Shown piece by piece: positions 27,361 to 35,510 of a DNA stretch of 64,000 nucleotides; within the stretch, counting starts at the first letter, position 1, and each line of letters starts with the position of its first letter. The notes beneath the pieces are model-generated. The model searched no databases and had not been told where the DNA came from. It saw only the letters and a list, made by a program, of their open reading frames with translations. Origin of the DNA: Natranaeroarchaeum aerophilus (lineage in GTDB: Archaea; Halobacteriota; Halobacteria; Halobacteriales; Natronoarchaeaceae); contig NZ_JAKRVY010000005.1 of the NCBI RefSeq assembly GCF_023638055.1, forward strand, positions 162,134 to 226,133. Reading direction: 5' to 3'. Both the position numbers and the translations under genes were made by a program.

Positions 27361-28008
27361 ATGATTCGACGTTCGTTCCTGGCTTCAACTGGTGTCCTCG
27401 CCGCCCTCTGTGTCTCGGGCTGTCTAGAGTCCGATGTGCGAGCACCGGGAAATGGGGACGAGACACAGTCGGACGACGACGCAAATTCCAGCGGCGATGA
27501 CGACCCTCAAGAAGATATGTATCCACTCATCGAACCCGACCCACTCGACGGTATCGACCCGCTCGCCTACGACGTTTCAATCACGTCGGAAGCGACAACT
27601 GACTCTCCGCTGACCATCGACGTTGCGCTGACGAACACCGGCGAAGAAACCATCACGTATGGTGAACGTCGGGATGCGATGTTCTGGACGGCCGGGGGTG
27701 ATGACGACTTCTCACTCTATCCGAAAGGCAGCGTCGAGGACCAGTACGAGTACGACGACGTCTGGTGGCTTCCGGATGGGTTCGCGACGACGATGGACTA
27801 CCAGACGGCGACAATTGAACCGGGCGCGACACATACGGAAACGCTCGCGCTACTGCACGGCCCGGTCGATGATACCGAGGAGCTCCGAGCGCTCCCGCCG
27901 AGCCTCGACTTCGGCGTCGAGTTCGGGTATTCCGCAGATGAAGACGATACGATGCCAAACGGGACGGATGTCTCGTGGGGGTTCCACCTCCGTCTCGGCG
28001 AGGAGTAG
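27361..28008 (+). CDS. Secreted lipoprotein of unknown function
   Basis: A 215-residue exported lipoprotein. The N-terminus MIRRSFLASTGVLAALCVSGC combines an RR-type (Tat-like) start, a hydrophobic core and a lipobox VSGC, so Cys21 should be lipidated. An Asp-rich disordered linker follows, then an Ig-like beta domain (about 70-210) with ITSEATTDSPLTIDVALTN and GATHTETLAL. A TATACTATTAC element lies about 26 bases upstream of the ATG, so the transcript is leaderless. It resembles domains that bind to the cell surface; no ligand can be named. Confidence 0.8.
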   Translation: MIRRSFLASTGVLAALCVSGCLESDVRAPGNGDETQSDDDANSSGDDDPQEDMYPLIEPDPLDGIDPLAYDVSITSEATTDSPLTIDVALTNTGEETITYGERRDAMFWTAGGDDDFSLYPKGSVEDQYEYDDVWWLPDGFATTMDYQTATIEPGATHTETLALLHGPVDDTEELRALPPSLDFGVEFGYSADEDDTMPNGTDVSWGFHLRLGEE

Positions 28009-28179
28009 GTCATTTTTCAGGTCTGGTTGCCGACGCGGTCATCCGCTTCGAGGCTTCGCTGTGCGCGACTGGCAGGATTCAAATCCGGCGGGTATACTAT
28101 TCGCTCGTCACGTCCGTTCACCGGAAACTACGTTTCCGAGCCATCGCTCACTGCGTTCGCGATGACCTCACAAAATCAA
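28009..28179. other. Intergenic stretch, lipoprotein to tRNA-Pro
   Basis: No gene seen. The piece at about 28067-28090 contains a T-arm-like GATTCAAATCC but no acceptor or anticodon stem around it, so it is not a tRNA. Its origin, for instance a remnant of an old integration next to the tRNA gene, is only a possibility. Confidence 0.4.
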
Positions 28180-28252
28180 TGGGGCCGCTCGGATTTGAAC
28201 CGAGGTGGCGAGCACCCAAGGCTCGAAGGATACCAAGCTACCCCACGGCCCC
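28180..28252 (-). tRNA. tRNA-Pro (anticodon UGG)
   Basis: A complete 73-nt tRNA on the minus strand. The acceptor stem is GGGGCCG paired with CGGCCCC, followed by discriminator A. The D arm contains AGCTTGGTA. The anticodon stem CGAGC/GCTCG encloses loop CTTGGGT, with anticodon TGG reading proline codon CCA. The T arm is CTCGG-TTCGAAT-CCGAG. No intron, and the 3' CCA is not encoded, which is usual in haloarchaea. A TATCTAAAG element 24-32 bases upstream (28276-28284) is the likely promoter. Confidence 0.96.
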
Positions 28253-28275
28253 GTATAGACAGATTCGAGTGGCTG

Positions 28276-28284
28276 TATCTAAAG
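28276..28284 (-). promoter_or_regulatory. TATA box of tRNA-Pro
   Basis: On the minus strand the element reads CTTTAGATA and is centred about 28 bases from the mature 5' end of the tRNA, the normal archaeal distance. Confidence 0.6.
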
Positions 28285-28446
28285 GGTTTCGTTCTCCGTG
28301 TGCCCCGTGCTGTGTAGTGACACACCACTTGATCAGCTGGCCGCCAGCTCTCTCGAACTCCGCCTATCCCACTTGCCGAAATTTGTGACAACCATTCTGT
28401 ACCATGCAATAATACTTATCAACTACGAGGCTGCAAAACATGTGGT

Positions 28447-28854
28447 ATGGCTATCCGGAACGACTCGGTCCTCACCGATTTCAACGCAACAGCCGCACTT
28501 CGAGCAGTCGAGGACCGGGTCGGTGACGATATTTTCGTCTGTGGTGAGTTCACCCCGGACGACTTCCATATTCTCTACGTCAGCGATAGAGCACTCGAAC
28601 AGTACGATAGCGAGACTGATATCTGGGTCGTGGGAGATGTTATTCACGAGTACATGAACGTCGACTTTCTCGAACGGGAGCTGTTTAACGATCTGTACCC
28701 GCAGGTCACCGAGACGAACGCATTCGTTACATACACTGATTATGCAGCAATCGTACGGGTGCTCCAGGGCGAGGAAGGATTCTATCTCTCAGTCGATCCG
28801 CAGGCACCGGTTTCCGAGATCGTCAATGAACTGACGGCGATACTCGACCAGTAA
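28447..28854 (+). CDS. Small haloarchaeal protein, possibly DUF7522-like
   Basis: A 135-residue acidic soluble protein. The central pattern DDFHILYVSDRALEQY, the later ERELFNDLYPQVTETNAFVTYTD (about 75-97) and the AIVRVLQGEEGFYLSVD beta-rich end resemble haloarchaeal DUF7522 proteins, a tentative match. A TACTTATC element lies 28-37 bases upstream of the ATG. It converges on the DUF7504-like gene with 2 bases between stops; whether they act together is not known. Confidence 0.65.
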   Translation: MAIRNDSVLTDFNATAALRAVEDRVGDDIFVCGEFTPDDFHILYVSDRALEQYDSETDIWVVGDVIHEYMNVDFLERELFNDLYPQVTETNAFVTYTDYAAIVRVLQGEEGFYLSVDPQAPVSEIVNELTAILDQ

Positions 28855-28856
28855 GG

Positions 28857-29678
28857 CTATTCGTCAGGCTCGGTACTATCGAGCTCGTCCAATTGTTCGG
28901 CGATGTCGTCGTCGGTTGCTTCCGTGGTCGCGGCACGTCGACTCTGTGTGCTGTTTTCCTGTGTGCTCGGCTGGTCGTTCAGGCGGTCGGCGATGTCATC
29001 ATCAGAGGCCTGTGACGATCCAGATGTCGCCGGAATACCGTCACTGAGCGATGGCTCAGTGTCCTCCGTCTCGTCTTCGAGGTCCGACTCGTCGAGTAGC
29101 TCTCCAGGATCGTTCGGATCAACGACTTCGTCGAACAGCGACGAGAACGTGGCGATCAGTTGCTCGTCGTGGCTGTCAGGGTCGATATGGAAATGTGAGA
29201 TGGTATCCACGCCTTCGAGCCGTTCGAGGAGCGTATGCAGGAACTGAAAAACGACTTCCGGATCGGAGTTCTCCAGGAGTTGTGTGATCGAATCGAAACA
29301 CAGGACGATCCGGTGATCGCTCTTCGACCATGTCTCACAGAACTTGCTCACAGACGTTCCAATCTCAGTCAGATTGTCGGAGTCTTCGACGATATCGGTC
29401 GCGACTGGTGCATCGAAATCCGGATCCGATGACTCTGCGGACCGTAGAACGTCACCGACAGTGATCTGTCCATGCTTGTTCGGCTGTCGTCCAGTCGTTC
29501 CCGTATCGAGACGAGTTCGATCAGTTATATCCGCAGGAAAGTTCACACGTATCTCGGCTCTGTTGGCTGCTGGACCGACATCCAGAAGTGTGTCACAGCA
29601 TTCCTCAGTTACCGATCCTGAAACACCTAGCAGTAATACCGATCCACCTTCCATTACGTCGATCGTGTCATCGCTCAT
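28857..29678 (-). CDS. DUF7504-like protein with duplicated C-terminal motif
   Basis: A 273-residue protein. The first 180 residues form a RecA/KaiC-like fold typical of haloarchaeal DUF7504: GGSVLLLGVSGS (a P-loop position without lysine), NLTEIGTSVSKF, RIVLCFDSITQLLE (Walker-B-like strand) and VVFQFLHTLLERLEG. The acidic tail carries two copies of one motif, DDDIADRLND and DDDIAEQLDE, each after a Ser/Thr-rich stretch. The ATG at 29678 is preferred to an upstream in-frame start. ATP binding seems unlikely given the altered P-loop. The relative at 3039-3521 lacks the tail. Confidence 0.75.
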   Translation of the reverse strand: MSDDTIDVMEGGSVLLLGVSGSVTEECCDTLLDVGPAANRAEIRVNFPADITDRTRLDTGTTGRQPNKHGQITVGDVLRSAESSDPDFDAPVATDIVEDSDNLTEIGTSVSKFCETWSKSDHRIVLCFDSITQLLENSDPEVVFQFLHTLLERLEGVDTISHFHIDPDSHDEQLIATFSSLFDEVVDPNDPGELLDESDLEDETEDTEPSLSDGIPATSGSSQASDDDIADRLNDQPSTQENSTQSRRAATTEATDDDIAEQLDELDSTEPDE

Positions 29679-29862
29679 TACTCGTTTGCTCCTAGTCCCT
29701 AACTGGCTCAAACCAGTCTCTAACGTAACCGTACCTTCTCACACAACCGTTAATACTTTTGTGTCAGACTCACACCGCCGCCACTACGAAAATTAGGTAT
29801 ACAGCGCTCGGCCAGAGGGGTAACCCCATCATACTAATCAGGGAGTGAAAGGAGTAGCGAGT

Positions 29863-31059
29863 ATGTCCACGGACGAAGATTGGGATAGTGCACTGATACC
29901 AACGGGGTTCGATCCCGGCAGTTACTCGTGTGTCCGGTCACTGTCTCGCTGCGGGATCCGAACAATCGTTGCCTCGGAGCACGACGATGTTCCCGCTGCG
30001 GGATCACGATTTTGTGACGAGTTTCTCCATATCCCGTCGCCACACGAGGACCTGCTGGACTACCGCGACGCACTCTTGGGAATTGCAGCCCGTGACGACG
30101 TCAAGACGATTCTGCCGCTCAGGCCGCAGGACACGTATCTGTTCTCGCTATACGAGTCGCTGTTCGAAGATTACGTCTCACTGGTGACGCCACCGATGGA
30201 GACACTCAGAACGGTCCACGACCGAGTGTTGCTCGTCGAGGCGGCGAAATCGGCGGACGTCCCCGTCCCTGAAACCCGTCTCCTTTCCGATGTCGAACAC
30301 GTCGACCGTGATCTGATCGTTAAATCACGGTACAACTTGCTCGCGAGCGAATACCTCGACTCGTACTCGGAGCGAGAATCGGCGACCGCAAAGTCCGTGA
30401 GTCACTACCGGCCGGGGGACGAGTTCGACCGTGATGCGCTCACCGAGGAGATGGGCCACGATCCCATCGTCCAGGAGTACATTCCCTCAAGTGCCGAGTA
30501 CGTCTTCGGAGCGCTCTACAATCACGGCGACGCAGTTGCGACCTTCCAACACCGCCAAATTCGTGGGAACTCCTACACCGGCGGCGGTGGCGTCTACCGA
30601 AAATCGGTCGATATCTCAGAGCTCGAACGTGTCGGACGGCAACTCCTCGACAGCATCGAGTATCACGGCCTCGCTTGCATCGAGTACATGCGTCACGAAG
30701 AGACCGATGAGTTCGTCCTCACCGAGATCAACCCCCGGCTCTGGCAGTCGCTGCCCTGTGCGGTCCGTGCCGGTGCTGATTTCCCGTGGTACTACTGGCT
30801 ACTGGCGACAGGCCAATCCGATCTGATCGACCCACACTACGAGGTCGGCGTCGGGTCGCACCTGCTGTACGGCGAATTCGGGCACCTCCGGAGCGTCTTC
30901 ACCGACGAGTCACCGATCGTCCCCCGTCCTTCTGCGCGGGGAACGGCCTGGCAGATCGTCCAGTCGTGCTACGATGATCCACACTTCGATAACCTCCGAT
31001 TCGACGATCCACGACCCTTCGTTCGTGGTCTCGGACACGTCCTGAAAAAAGGGAAGTGA
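29863..31059 (+). CDS. ATP-grasp carboxylate-amine ligase
   Basis: A 398-residue ATP-grasp protein. A preATP-grasp domain (about 1-105) has SLSRCGIRTIVASEH. The ATP-grasp core shows HDRVLLVEAAKSADVPVPET, DLIVKSR, VQEYIPSSAEYVFGALY and IRGNSYTGGGG. The metal site is FVLTEINPRLWQSLP. Enzymes of this type join a carboxylate to an amine through an acyl-phosphate. The substrates are unknown; haloarchaeal relatives often accompany surface-glycan or peptide-modification genes. An ATACTAATC element about 28 bases upstream supports the ATG at 29863, with a GGAG also nearby. Confidence 0.88.
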   Translation: MSTDEDWDSALIPTGFDPGSYSCVRSLSRCGIRTIVASEHDDVPAAGSRFCDEFLHIPSPHEDLLDYRDALLGIAARDDVKTILPLRPQDTYLFSLYESLFEDYVSLVTPPMETLRTVHDRVLLVEAAKSADVPVPETRLLSDVEHVDRDLIVKSRYNLLASEYLDSYSERESATAKSVSHYRPGDEFDRDALTEEMGHDPIVQEYIPSSAEYVFGALYNHGDAVATFQHRQIRGNSYTGGGGVYRKSVDISELERVGRQLLDSIEYHGLACIEYMRHEETDEFVLTEINPRLWQSLPCAVRAGADFPWYYWLLATGQSDLIDPHYEVGVGSHLLYGEFGHLRSVFTDESPIVPRPSARGTAWQIVQSCYDDPHFDNLRFDDPRPFVRGLGHVLKKGK

Positions 31060-31125
31060 ACATGTCTGTCGCCGCCGGAGGCATCCAGCGCGGGGTTTTT
31101 GCCCGCTCCGTCGCAACCGTCTGGT

Positions 31126-31686
31126 GTGACTGACGATAGCCTCTCGTGGGAGACCATCGACTCCCGGATTTCCTACACGTGTCCCGGCTTCGACGTCGTA
31201 ACCGACGACGTCCGTCTGCCCGATGGCACTGAAACGACGTTCGACTATCTCTCGGAACCACCAGCGGTGATCCTACTACCGTTTACCTCGGACGATGATG
31301 TTGTCATCATCGAGGAGTGGCGACAGGCAGTCGGCCGCATCAATCGCGGACTGCCGGTCGGGAGCGTCGAAGCGGACGACGAGTCGCTGATTGCCGCCGC
31401 CCGCCGGGAACTCCGTGAGGAGACCGGCTACGAGGGCGATGAGTTCGAGCAGTTGACCACGGTCGAACCGATGAACGGGGCCGCAAACAGCGTCTATCAC
31501 ATTTTTGTCGCGGAGGGCTGTGAACCGACCGCCGAGCAGGACCTCGATCACAACGAAAGTATCCGCGTCGACACAACGACGTTCGAGGCACTTCACGACG
31601 CCATCGCCAACGACGAGATCCGCGACGGGCGGACGGTGCTAGCGGTCCTCCGGTACGCGCTGGTCGCCGACGAACGGAATCCTTAG
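31126..31686 (+). CDS. NUDIX hydrolase (ADP-ribose pyrophosphatase-like)
   Basis: A 186-residue NUDIX hydrolase cleaving a nucleoside diphosphate linked to X. The NUDIX region reads [11 protein letters not shown] then [15 protein letters not shown]; the REL.EE.G core is intact. One extra residue lies between the Gly and the first Glu compared with the usual LPAGxxExGE of ADP-ribose pyrophosphatases. The GTG start at 31126 is supported by a GGTTTTT element about 27 bases upstream. The gene is 25 bases from tgtA on the same strand and could be co-transcribed. Confidence 0.88.
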   Translation: MTDDSLSWETIDSRISYTCPGFDVVTDDVRLPDGTETTFDYLSEPPAVILLPFTSDDDVVIIEEWRQAVGRINRGLPVGSVEADDESLIAAARRELREETGYEGDEFEQLTTVEPMNGAANSVYHIFVAEGCEPTAEQDLDHNESIRVDTTTFEALHDAIANDEIRDGRTVLAVLRYALVADERNP

Positions 31687-31711
31687 GCCGACACCTGCCC
31701 TCGTCCCGAGC

Positions 31712-33181
31712 ATGCGCGACAATTTCGAGCTGCGGGACGCCGACGCTGCGGGACGGATCGGGGAGCTAACCGTCCCGCGGGCTGGCGTCACCGTCGAGAC
31801 GCCGGCGCTGTTGCCGGTGATCAACCCGAACCTCCAGACGATATCGCCAGCCCGTCTCCACGAGGAGTTCGGCGCGGAGATCCTCATCACCAACTCCTAC
31901 ATCATCCACAACAACGAGGACCTCCGCGAAAGCGCCCGCGAGAATGGCCTGCACGACCTGCTCGATTTCGACGGCGCAATTATGACCGATTCCGGCTCCT
32001 TCCAGCTTTCCGAATACGGCGAAATAGACGTCACGACTGACGAGATCCTCCGATTTCAACACGAGATTGGCTCTGACATCGGGACACCAGTCGACATCCC
32101 CACACCGCCGGACGTCTCACGCGAGCGCGCGGAATCCGAACTTGCGACGACACAGGAGCGTATCGAGGCGGCTGAATCTATCGACACTGGCGAAATGCTC
32201 GTGACGGCCCCCGTCCAGGGGTCGACGTACCCAGACTTACGCGAGCAGGCGGGTGCACACGCTGACAGCACCGACCACGACGTATTCCCGATCGGTGCAG
32301 TCGTCCCGCTGATGAACGACTATCGATACGGCGACATGGTCGATGTTGTGGCCGGGGCCAAACGCGGTCTCGGCGTCGATGCTCCGGTACATCTGTTCGG
32401 GGCCGGCCATCCGATGATGTTCGCACTTGCGGTCGCGATGGGTTGTGACCTGTTCGACTCTGCTGCCTATGCCCTGTACGCCCGTGACGACCGCTATCTC
32501 ACCGTTCGCGGGACCGAGCACCTCGACGAACTGGACTATCTCCCCTGCTCGTGTCCAGTCTGTATCGAGCACACGCCCGCCGACCTGCGCGCGCTCGACG
32601 ATCAGGCGCGCGAGGAAGCCCTCGCAGCGCACAATCTCCACGTTACCTTCGCGGAGATCCGTCGCATCAAGCAGGCCATCCGAAGCGGTAATCTACTCGA
32701 ACTCGTCGAGGAACGCGCCCGGAGCCACCCTGCGATGCTCGACGGCTATCGCGCACTATGTGATCACACAGACCAGATCGAACGCGAGGATCCTGCCTCG
32801 AAGAGCACGTTCTTTTATCTCTCCCACGAGAGCGCGCGACGGCCGGAGGTCCGGCGTCATCACCGTCGTCTTGACCGACTCGATCCCGAGGGGACGGTTC
32901 TCCTGACGGAGGGGGCCAGCTCGAACAACTACGACGAATCGTGGCGGATCGTCCCGCCCTTTGGCCCGTTCCCCCGTGCACTCTCGGAAACGTATCCGCT
33001 AACTGCTGAAGTCCCCGACCGGCTCGATGCGAGCGCGTACGAGGCCGCCGCCGACGGTGTTGCCCGTGTCGTCGAATCGAACCCCGAGACGGAGTTCTCG
33101 CTCGGCCACTGGGACTGGCCCCCGTCGGCGCTCGACCGCGTCCCCAGTCGGGTCGAGTCGTTCGCCCTTGGCGAAAAGTAG
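31712..33181 (+). CDS. tgtA: Archaeal tRNA-guanine(15) transglycosylase (arcTGT)
   Basis: A 489-residue enzyme that exchanges G15 of tRNA for preQ0, the first tRNA step of archaeosine synthesis. The catalytic barrel shows [25 protein letters not shown] with the active-site Asp, [14 protein letters not shown] and [10 protein letters not shown]. The zinc motif is CSCPVC with downstream His. The archaeal C-terminal extension follows but is short, ending without the PUA domain seen in other archaea. It is followed 218 bases later by arcS, its pathway partner. Confidence 0.95.
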   Translation: MRDNFELRDADAAGRIGELTVPRAGVTVETPALLPVINPNLQTISPARLHEEFGAEILITNSYIIHNNEDLRESARENGLHDLLDFDGAIMTDSGSFQLSEYGEIDVTTDEILRFQHEIGSDIGTPVDIPTPPDVSRERAESELATTQERIEAAESIDTGEMLVTAPVQGSTYPDLREQAGAHADSTDHDVFPIGAVVPLMNDYRYGDMVDVVAGAKRGLGVDAPVHLFGAGHPMMFALAVAMGCDLFDSAAYALYARDDRYLTVRGTEHLDELDYLPCSCPVCIEHTPADLRALDDQAREEALAAHNLHVTFAEIRRIKQAIRSGNLLELVEERARSHPAMLDGYRALCDHTDQIEREDPASKSTFFYLSHESARRPEVRRHHRRLDRLDPEGTVLLTEGASSNNYDESWRIVPPFGPFPRALSETYPLTAEVPDRLDASAYEAAADGVARVVESNPETEFSLGHWDWPPSALDRVPSRVESFALGEK

Positions 33182-33399
33182 CGCTCGCTCACATCCCTGT
33201 CAGCTGTCCACACCCTTATCAACGATCGAGCGGCCAGCCCCACCCATGCACTGACATTCGCCCCGGAACGGTTCGCGGCTGTGCGACACGCCGCTTCGGG
33301 AACAGCAGATGTCGCCTGCTCGCCAGAACGCCCTCGTCTTCCAGCGCCGGGACGATCCGGGACCGATAGCCTCTTTCACACACCACGACAGGGCTAGGT
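33182..33399 (+). other. Spacer tgtA-arcS
   Basis: No gene seen. A strong TATA-like CCCTTATCAAC at about 33214-33224 is followed 25 bases later by ATG CAC TGA, which cannot be a gene. The element could start a transcript with a roughly 150-base leader into arcS, or a small RNA. Confidence 0.3.
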
Positions 33400-35151
33400 A
33401 TGACCGACTACTTCGAGGTGCTGGAGCGTGACGGGGCTGCCCGGATTGCCCAGCTCCGCCTTTCCGATCCGGTAACGACGCCCGCCCTCGTCGACGATGT
33501 TGTCGAGGATGCCGGAAGCCTCTGGCCCGAGGAGCGGGAATTACCCGACGGTGACGAGAGCGCCCTCACAATCCTTCCCCACCGTGGCCTTCCAGCCGGG
33601 ACCGCCGACGAGGTGAAAGATTCGTTTGCTGTCGACTACCCCGAGGTCGACTACCCAAGCGCCGCGGTCGTGACGCCTGATACCGCCGCCGATTACGGTG
33701 CCGACGCGTACGTCCTGTCCGATGCGCAGGGCTGGATCGGTCACGGGAGCGCGTTCCGCGACGCCATCACCGAGACGAAAGAAGCGATTCCCGCCGACAG
33801 CGCGCTGTATCTCTCCGGCGTCGCCACGCCAGTCAACGTCGCCACGCTCGTCTACGCAGGCGTCGATCTGATCGACGAGCATCGGGCGGTCGTGAAAGGA
33901 CTCGAAGGCAAGTACCTCACCAACGAGGGCGAACACTTCCTCGAAGATCTTGAGGAACTCCCCTGTGCGTGCCCGGCCTGCCAACAGCCTGTAGCTGAGT
34001 TCGACCGTGAGGATTGTGCAGACCACAACGTCCACGCGCTCCGTGCCGAGATCGCTCGCGTCCGCGAACGGATTCGCGCTGGTCGCCTGCGTGATTATAT
34101 CGAGGGACAGACCCGCCACGAACAGTGGTGTACCGCCGCGTTCCGAGAGTTCGATCAGCAGTGGTCGTATCTCGAACAGCGAACCCCCGTTCTCAGGCGC
34201 TCCGAACTGGTCTCGGCGACGGAGGATACAATCCGGCGCGTCGAGATCCAGCGCTTCGCGGATCGCGTGACCAGCCGATATCGGAACCGCTTTTCGAACC
34301 CGCTCGTGCTCGTCCCGTGTTCGGCGACGAAGCCATACAGCGAGTCACAGAGCCACGGCCAGTTCCACGAGGCGAACGGCTTCCGTGGCCACGTCGTCTC
34401 GATGACCAGCCCGATCGGCGTCGTCCCACAGGAGCTGGAGTGTACCTATCCGGCACAGCACTACGACTCCGTAGTCACCGGGCGATGGTCAGAAGACGAA
34501 AAGCGGTTTGTCGCGAACGTCCTGCAGGCCTATCTTGAACGCAACGAGTATCCCGCCGTGATTGCACACGTCCCCGAGGAGGGGTACCGAGATATCTGCG
34601 AACGCGTCGAAAATGCGCTCGGTCTGGAGTTCACTTACACTGTCGACGAGCACCCGACCGACGAAACCTCGCTGGTCAACCTCGCTGGCGCGCTGGAGGG
34701 TGAACTGAAGTACTCCAAACGCGAACGCGAACAGAATACTGTGAGAGCGATTGCCGACTACCAGTTCGGTGACGGCGCTGGCGACGCGCTATTCGAAGAC
34801 ATCTCGATGCAGAGTCGCTACCCGAAACTGCGCGTGCACGACTCGGAGGGCGACCAGCTCGCCGCGATGGTCCCCCAGTATGGCGTCCTCTCGTTCACTC
34901 TCGCGGGTGCGCGCCAGTGGGTTGAGAGTGACGCACCGACCAAACGCGTCGAGATCGACGCGTTCGTTCCGCACGGAGACGTGCTCGCCCCCGGTATCGT
35001 CGATGCAGACGACGATATTCGAGTTGGCGACGAGGTCGTTATCGAGGGACCGAAGGCATTCGGCGTTGGTCGCGCGGAGATGAGCGGCCCGGAGATGGCA
35101 GAGAGCACACGCGGAGTCGCGACGTCGGTTCGGCACGTCGAAGAGCAGTAG
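33400..35151 (+). CDS. arcS: Archaeosine synthase ArcS (TgtA2)
   Basis: A 583-residue paralogue of arcTGT that acts on preQ0-tRNA. It adds lysine to the nitrile of preQ0, giving the intermediate which the radical SAM enzyme RaSEA converts to archaeosine. The N-terminal TGT-like barrel lacks the transglycosylase Asp motif. The cysteine motif CACPACQQP, the ArcS-specific VPCSATKPYSESQSH near residue 305, and a C-terminal PUA domain (about 500-575, KRVEIDAFVPHGDVLAPGI) are present. RaSEA is encoded 6 kb to the right, past the fructan genes. Confidence 0.95.
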   Translation: MTDYFEVLERDGAARIAQLRLSDPVTTPALVDDVVEDAGSLWPEERELPDGDESALTILPHRGLPAGTADEVKDSFAVDYPEVDYPSAAVVTPDTAADYGADAYVLSDAQGWIGHGSAFRDAITETKEAIPADSALYLSGVATPVNVATLVYAGVDLIDEHRAVVKGLEGKYLTNEGEHFLEDLEELPCACPACQQPVAEFDREDCADHNVHALRAEIARVRERIRAGRLRDYIEGQTRHEQWCTAAFREFDQQWSYLEQRTPVLRRSELVSATEDTIRRVEIQRFADRVTSRYRNRFSNPLVLVPCSATKPYSESQSHGQFHEANGFRGHVVSMTSPIGVVPQELECTYPAQHYDSVVTGRWSEDEKRFVANVLQAYLERNEYPAVIAHVPEEGYRDICERVENALGLEFTYTVDEHPTDETSLVNLAGALEGELKYSKREREQNTVRAIADYQFGDGAGDALFEDISMQSRYPKLRVHDSEGDQLAAMVPQYGVLSFTLAGARQWVESDAPTKRVEIDAFVPHGDVLAPGIVDADDDIRVGDEVVIEGPKAFGVGRAEMSGPEMAESTRGVATSVRHVEEQ

Positions 35152-35510
35152 CCGGAGGCCACCGGGGCTCCCTCCAAAGATAACATCCGCGAGAGTCCGG
35201 ACGCTTCGCGTAGACGAGTGGCCGAGACGGTGTGTGACTGCTTCTGCACGATATTTCTGTCACGAACGGCAAAGCGATCATATTCGGGATGTGACGCCGA
35301 CCGTAGTCGAGAATCGAATGACGGTGAGTAGTTAATTATTACACCTGTTGTTAAGGATTCTATCACGGGGAGATAGCCCGGAACGCGGGTGATCATATGC
35401 GACCGGCTCTGACTGATTCACGGAGATAACCGTCAGATGGGCGGATAGAGGGCCTGAAACCACAATTCGTGTCGTTACATCTATTAGCCTCTGGTAGAGA
35501 GAACCACTAG
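35152..35510. other. Intergenic region arcS to GH32 gene
   Basis: About 360 bases without a convincing gene. It holds the presumed GH32 promoter (ACATCTATTAGCC, about 27 bases before the ATG at 35511). Farther up are two A/T-rich elements, GTTAATTATTAC at 35331 and GTTGTTAA at 35347, the second matching sites near the GH68 gene. Confidence 0.45.
35331..35354. promoter_or_regulatory. GTTAATTATTAC...GTTGTTAA candidate operator
   Basis: The 8-mer GTTGTTAA (35347-35354) recurs exactly at 40801-40808 next to the GH68 promoter. It lies about 160 bases upstream of the GH32 start. The preceding GTTAATTATTAC resembles the GTTAnTAAC sites at 40982 and 41071. A shared sugar-responsive regulator is inference. 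Confidence 0.35.

Noticed and set aside
28060..28095. T-arm-like GATTCAAATCC suggesting a second tRNA
   Set aside because: No matching acceptor, D or anticodon arm within 90 bases on either strand; the stem around the loop has mismatches.
33246..33254. ATG CAC TGA at ideal distance from a TATA box
   Set aside because: A two-codon frame cannot be called a gene; kept only as a possible transcript start.
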